This document shows positions 62,145 through 64,000 of a stretch of 64,000 bases of DNA, one piece after another. The first letter of the stretch is position 1; each line of letters begins with the position of its first letter. The position numbers and the translations under genes were made by a program. This stretch comes from Marsupella aquatica (Eukaryota; Marchantiophyta). A model generated the notes under the pieces. That model did not search any database, was not told the origin of the DNA, and worked only from the letters and a program-made list of their open reading frames with translations. The stretch spans positions 10,354,001 through 10,418,000 of the forward strand of contig OZ316899.1 of NCBI GenBank assembly GCA_973895155.1, in the 5' to 3' direction.

Positions 62145-63994
62145 ATGGGTATGCCAGAAGAAGGACATGGATCAGAGTCACACTCCTCATCAAGTGCTAG
62201 TGGAAGCACTAACCCTGATGAAGAGGTACCTCGAACGGATGAACAAGTAACTGATGAACAGGATAGAGCCATGGATGACTTTATGGTTGATTGGTTTGGT
62301 GCCGACAACCCTGGTGATGACCTTCCCAATGAAGGGCAGGTGCCCCCAATGATCCACGCCCAAGACATACCCCTCAGGGACAACGCCAAGGGGAAGAAGC
62401 AGAGGAACATACCCAAACACCTATCTATGAGGGTGCTCGTTTGAGTTGTCTTTAAGCCATCTTGGGGTTGATGAACCTACAGGCCAAACACAAGGCAAGC
62501 AATGCCTTGTTATCTGATATGTTTGCCTTATGTTACCCACTGAGAATGTGTTGCCAGCAACTTGGAAGGAGGCAAAGAGTGTTCTCTCATCTATTGGCAT
62601 GGAATATCATATTGTTCATGCATGTTTGAATGATTGCATGTTATTTCATGGGGCCAATGCAAACATGACACAATGTACAACATGTGATGAACCTCGCTAT
62701 GACGCCAACATGCTAACAAAGAAGGTGCCAAGGAAGGCTGTTCGTTGGTTTCCCATCATTCCTCGGTTGTTGCACATGTATCGGTGTTCTGACTTGGCAG
62801 AGTTGATGGTATGGCATAAGACTCATCGATCAGAGTCTGGTGTCATGCGGTTGCCAGTTGACTCCCCTGCTCACAAACATATTGAGGCAACATGGCCAGA
62901 CTTTGCACATGATCCTCGTCATGTGAGGCTAGGATTGGCATCTGATGGAGTTAGCCCTCATTCACTTGGAGGAAAGGGGCAACCTACATCAGTTTGGCCT
63001 GTGGTTGTCATGAATTATATCCTCCCACCATGGCTATCCATGAAGAAGGGGTTCCTTTTATTGTCTTTGATTATCCCAGGTCCAAAAAAGGTGAAGAACT
63101 TTGACACTTGGCACTATTGGTTGGAGAACTTAAAAAATTATGGGATGGAGTGTGGGCATATGATGGCAGGAAAATTACAAGAGGTTTTCCACGTGTCTTT
63201 CAATTGAGAGGGATCATTTGTTGGACAATGCATGACTATCCTGGTAAGATGACTTCCATGCCATTTGCAACCCTTCAATAATGTGCAGTTCCTATTGTTG
63301 TTTCTCATGTGACAATCCTAACATAAAGTTTGCATGGTTTGATTTCTTTTGTGTAAGTAGGGTTTGGTTTTGTCTCTGGATTGCAAACTGAGGGGTACAA
63401 AGCTTGCTTTACTTGTGGCCAAGCTTAGAGGACATGGCCACATATTGTTTATATTGGGCATACAAAGTTTCTTCCCATGGGGCATGAGATGAGGTTTGAC
63501 CCACTTCTATTCTCCTCCTTTGACATGCCATTTGGTGATGAGCGTGAAATTCCTAATGCAACAAGTTTTGCACATTGGAAGTCACTAGCTGATAGGGTAG
63601 CAGACCAAATGATTCCTTCACCTTTGATAGGACAGGTTTGACCAGGTGGGGTATACTAGCCACTTTGCCCTATTGGTCTGAGTTGAAGATCCGCCATCTC
63701 TTAGACCCCATGCACATAGAGGGAAATGTGAGGAAGGCTTTGATAAAGCATTTTTATGGGGAGAATGACACTAATTTTAGGGAGGCATGCGAGGAGATGG
63801 AAATGCGTCCAGATGTTTGGGTGACAACTGATCCTATCACAGGTGTGGAGAATTGTCCTTTTGCTCCTTGGGTGTTGAGTGTTGGCAAAAGACGTGAATT
63901 TTGGAACCGTATAGGAAAGATGCGGTTTCCTACAGGCTATGGTGCAAACCTTCGGAAAGCTTTTGGGATGAAAGACAATCACAAGTGGCCATGA
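62145..63994 (+). pseudogene. TNP2-type CACTA transposase (broken, one intron)
   Basis: 62145-62444 is a Ser/Glu/Asp-rich N-terminal part; a frameshift near 62420 leads to PIYEGARLSCLSAILGLMNL, and another near 62525 to the 62530-63207 block. That block has the TNP2 core: HACLNDCMLFHG, CTTCDEPRYD, RWFPIIPRL, LAELMVWH, DSPAHKHIEATWPDFA, RLGLASDGVSP, WPVVVMNYILPPWLSMK. After a further shift the frame reads to DYPG at 63243, where an intron 63244-63360 (G|GTAAGA ... AGTAG|G) joins FGFVSGLQTEGY. A TAG near 63424 and more breaks follow; 63638-63994 holds the later part (LLDPMHIEGNVRKALIKH...). It would cut and paste the element; here it is inactive. Confidence 0.88.
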
Positions 63995-64000
63995 TATCTG

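Larger units (their letters stand above)
61627..64000 (+). mobile_element. CACTA (EnSpm-type) DNA transposon, 5' part
   Basis: A likely terminus CACTACATATGGG is at 61627, followed by AAACAGGAAAAAC-type short repeats and a GC-rich palindromic subterminal block at about 61775-61815 (GGGCGCTAGC, AGCGCCGGGCGCTGGC), a layout common in CACTA elements. A TNP2-type transposase region follows from about 62145 in the same direction. The other end lies beyond the window. Confidence 0.75.

Overview
The window is a nuclear plant DNA segment made almost entirely of nested, mostly decayed transposable elements. Evidence for a plant: a chromovirus Ty3/gypsy element with an initiator-Met-type primer site and a chromodomain, a Ty1/copia element, gypsy elements whose reverse transcriptase has the FIDDF form seen in plant Tat/Athila-type lineages, and a CACTA element with a TNP2-type transposase. 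The repeat density fits a large genome. I cannot name the species. I see no clear conserved host gene, only one candidate two-exon gene (58529-59507).

Layout. 1-5308: decayed minus-strand gypsy element with a tRNA-Asn-like primer site. 5309-12650: plus-strand gypsy element of an unusual type (FIDDV reverse transcriptase) that resembles basidiomycete elements. 12651-18847: minus-strand copia element inserted in its 3' LTR. 18848-19063: end of an LTR ('LTR2' family). 19625-20474: minus-strand chromovirus fragment with chromodomain. 20472-50752: plus-strand chromovirus, split by (a) a 4.66 kb solo LTR in its 5' LTR (20647-25308, target duplication CACAC), (b) a 100-N assembly gap flanked by an apparently exact 1337 bp duplication, and (c) a complete 15.55 kb element in its gag (29419-44968, minus strand, target duplication ACTAC). 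50753-58480: integrase end and 3' LTR of another gypsy element, split by a chromovirus LTR piece and a second, internally deleted copy of the FIDDV element (53118-56249). 58481-61626: AT-rich DNA with the candidate gene. 61627-64000: start of a CACTA transposon.

The most interesting object is the 15.55 kb element. Its two 4663 bp LTRs are nearly identical, and each carries a long open reading frame (1122 codons, intact in the 5' LTR) in the same direction as gag-pol. The encoded protein has a middle domain resembling plant mobile / Transposase_32-like domains, a long coiled coil, basic patches and an Ala-Glu repeat tail. A diverged relative of this ORF occupies the same place inside the LTR at 51456-58480, so an ORF inside the LTR appears to be an old, family-level trait. 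Gag-protease (997 aa) and RT-RNase H-integrase (1088 aa) are also intact, so this element may still be, or until recently was, active.
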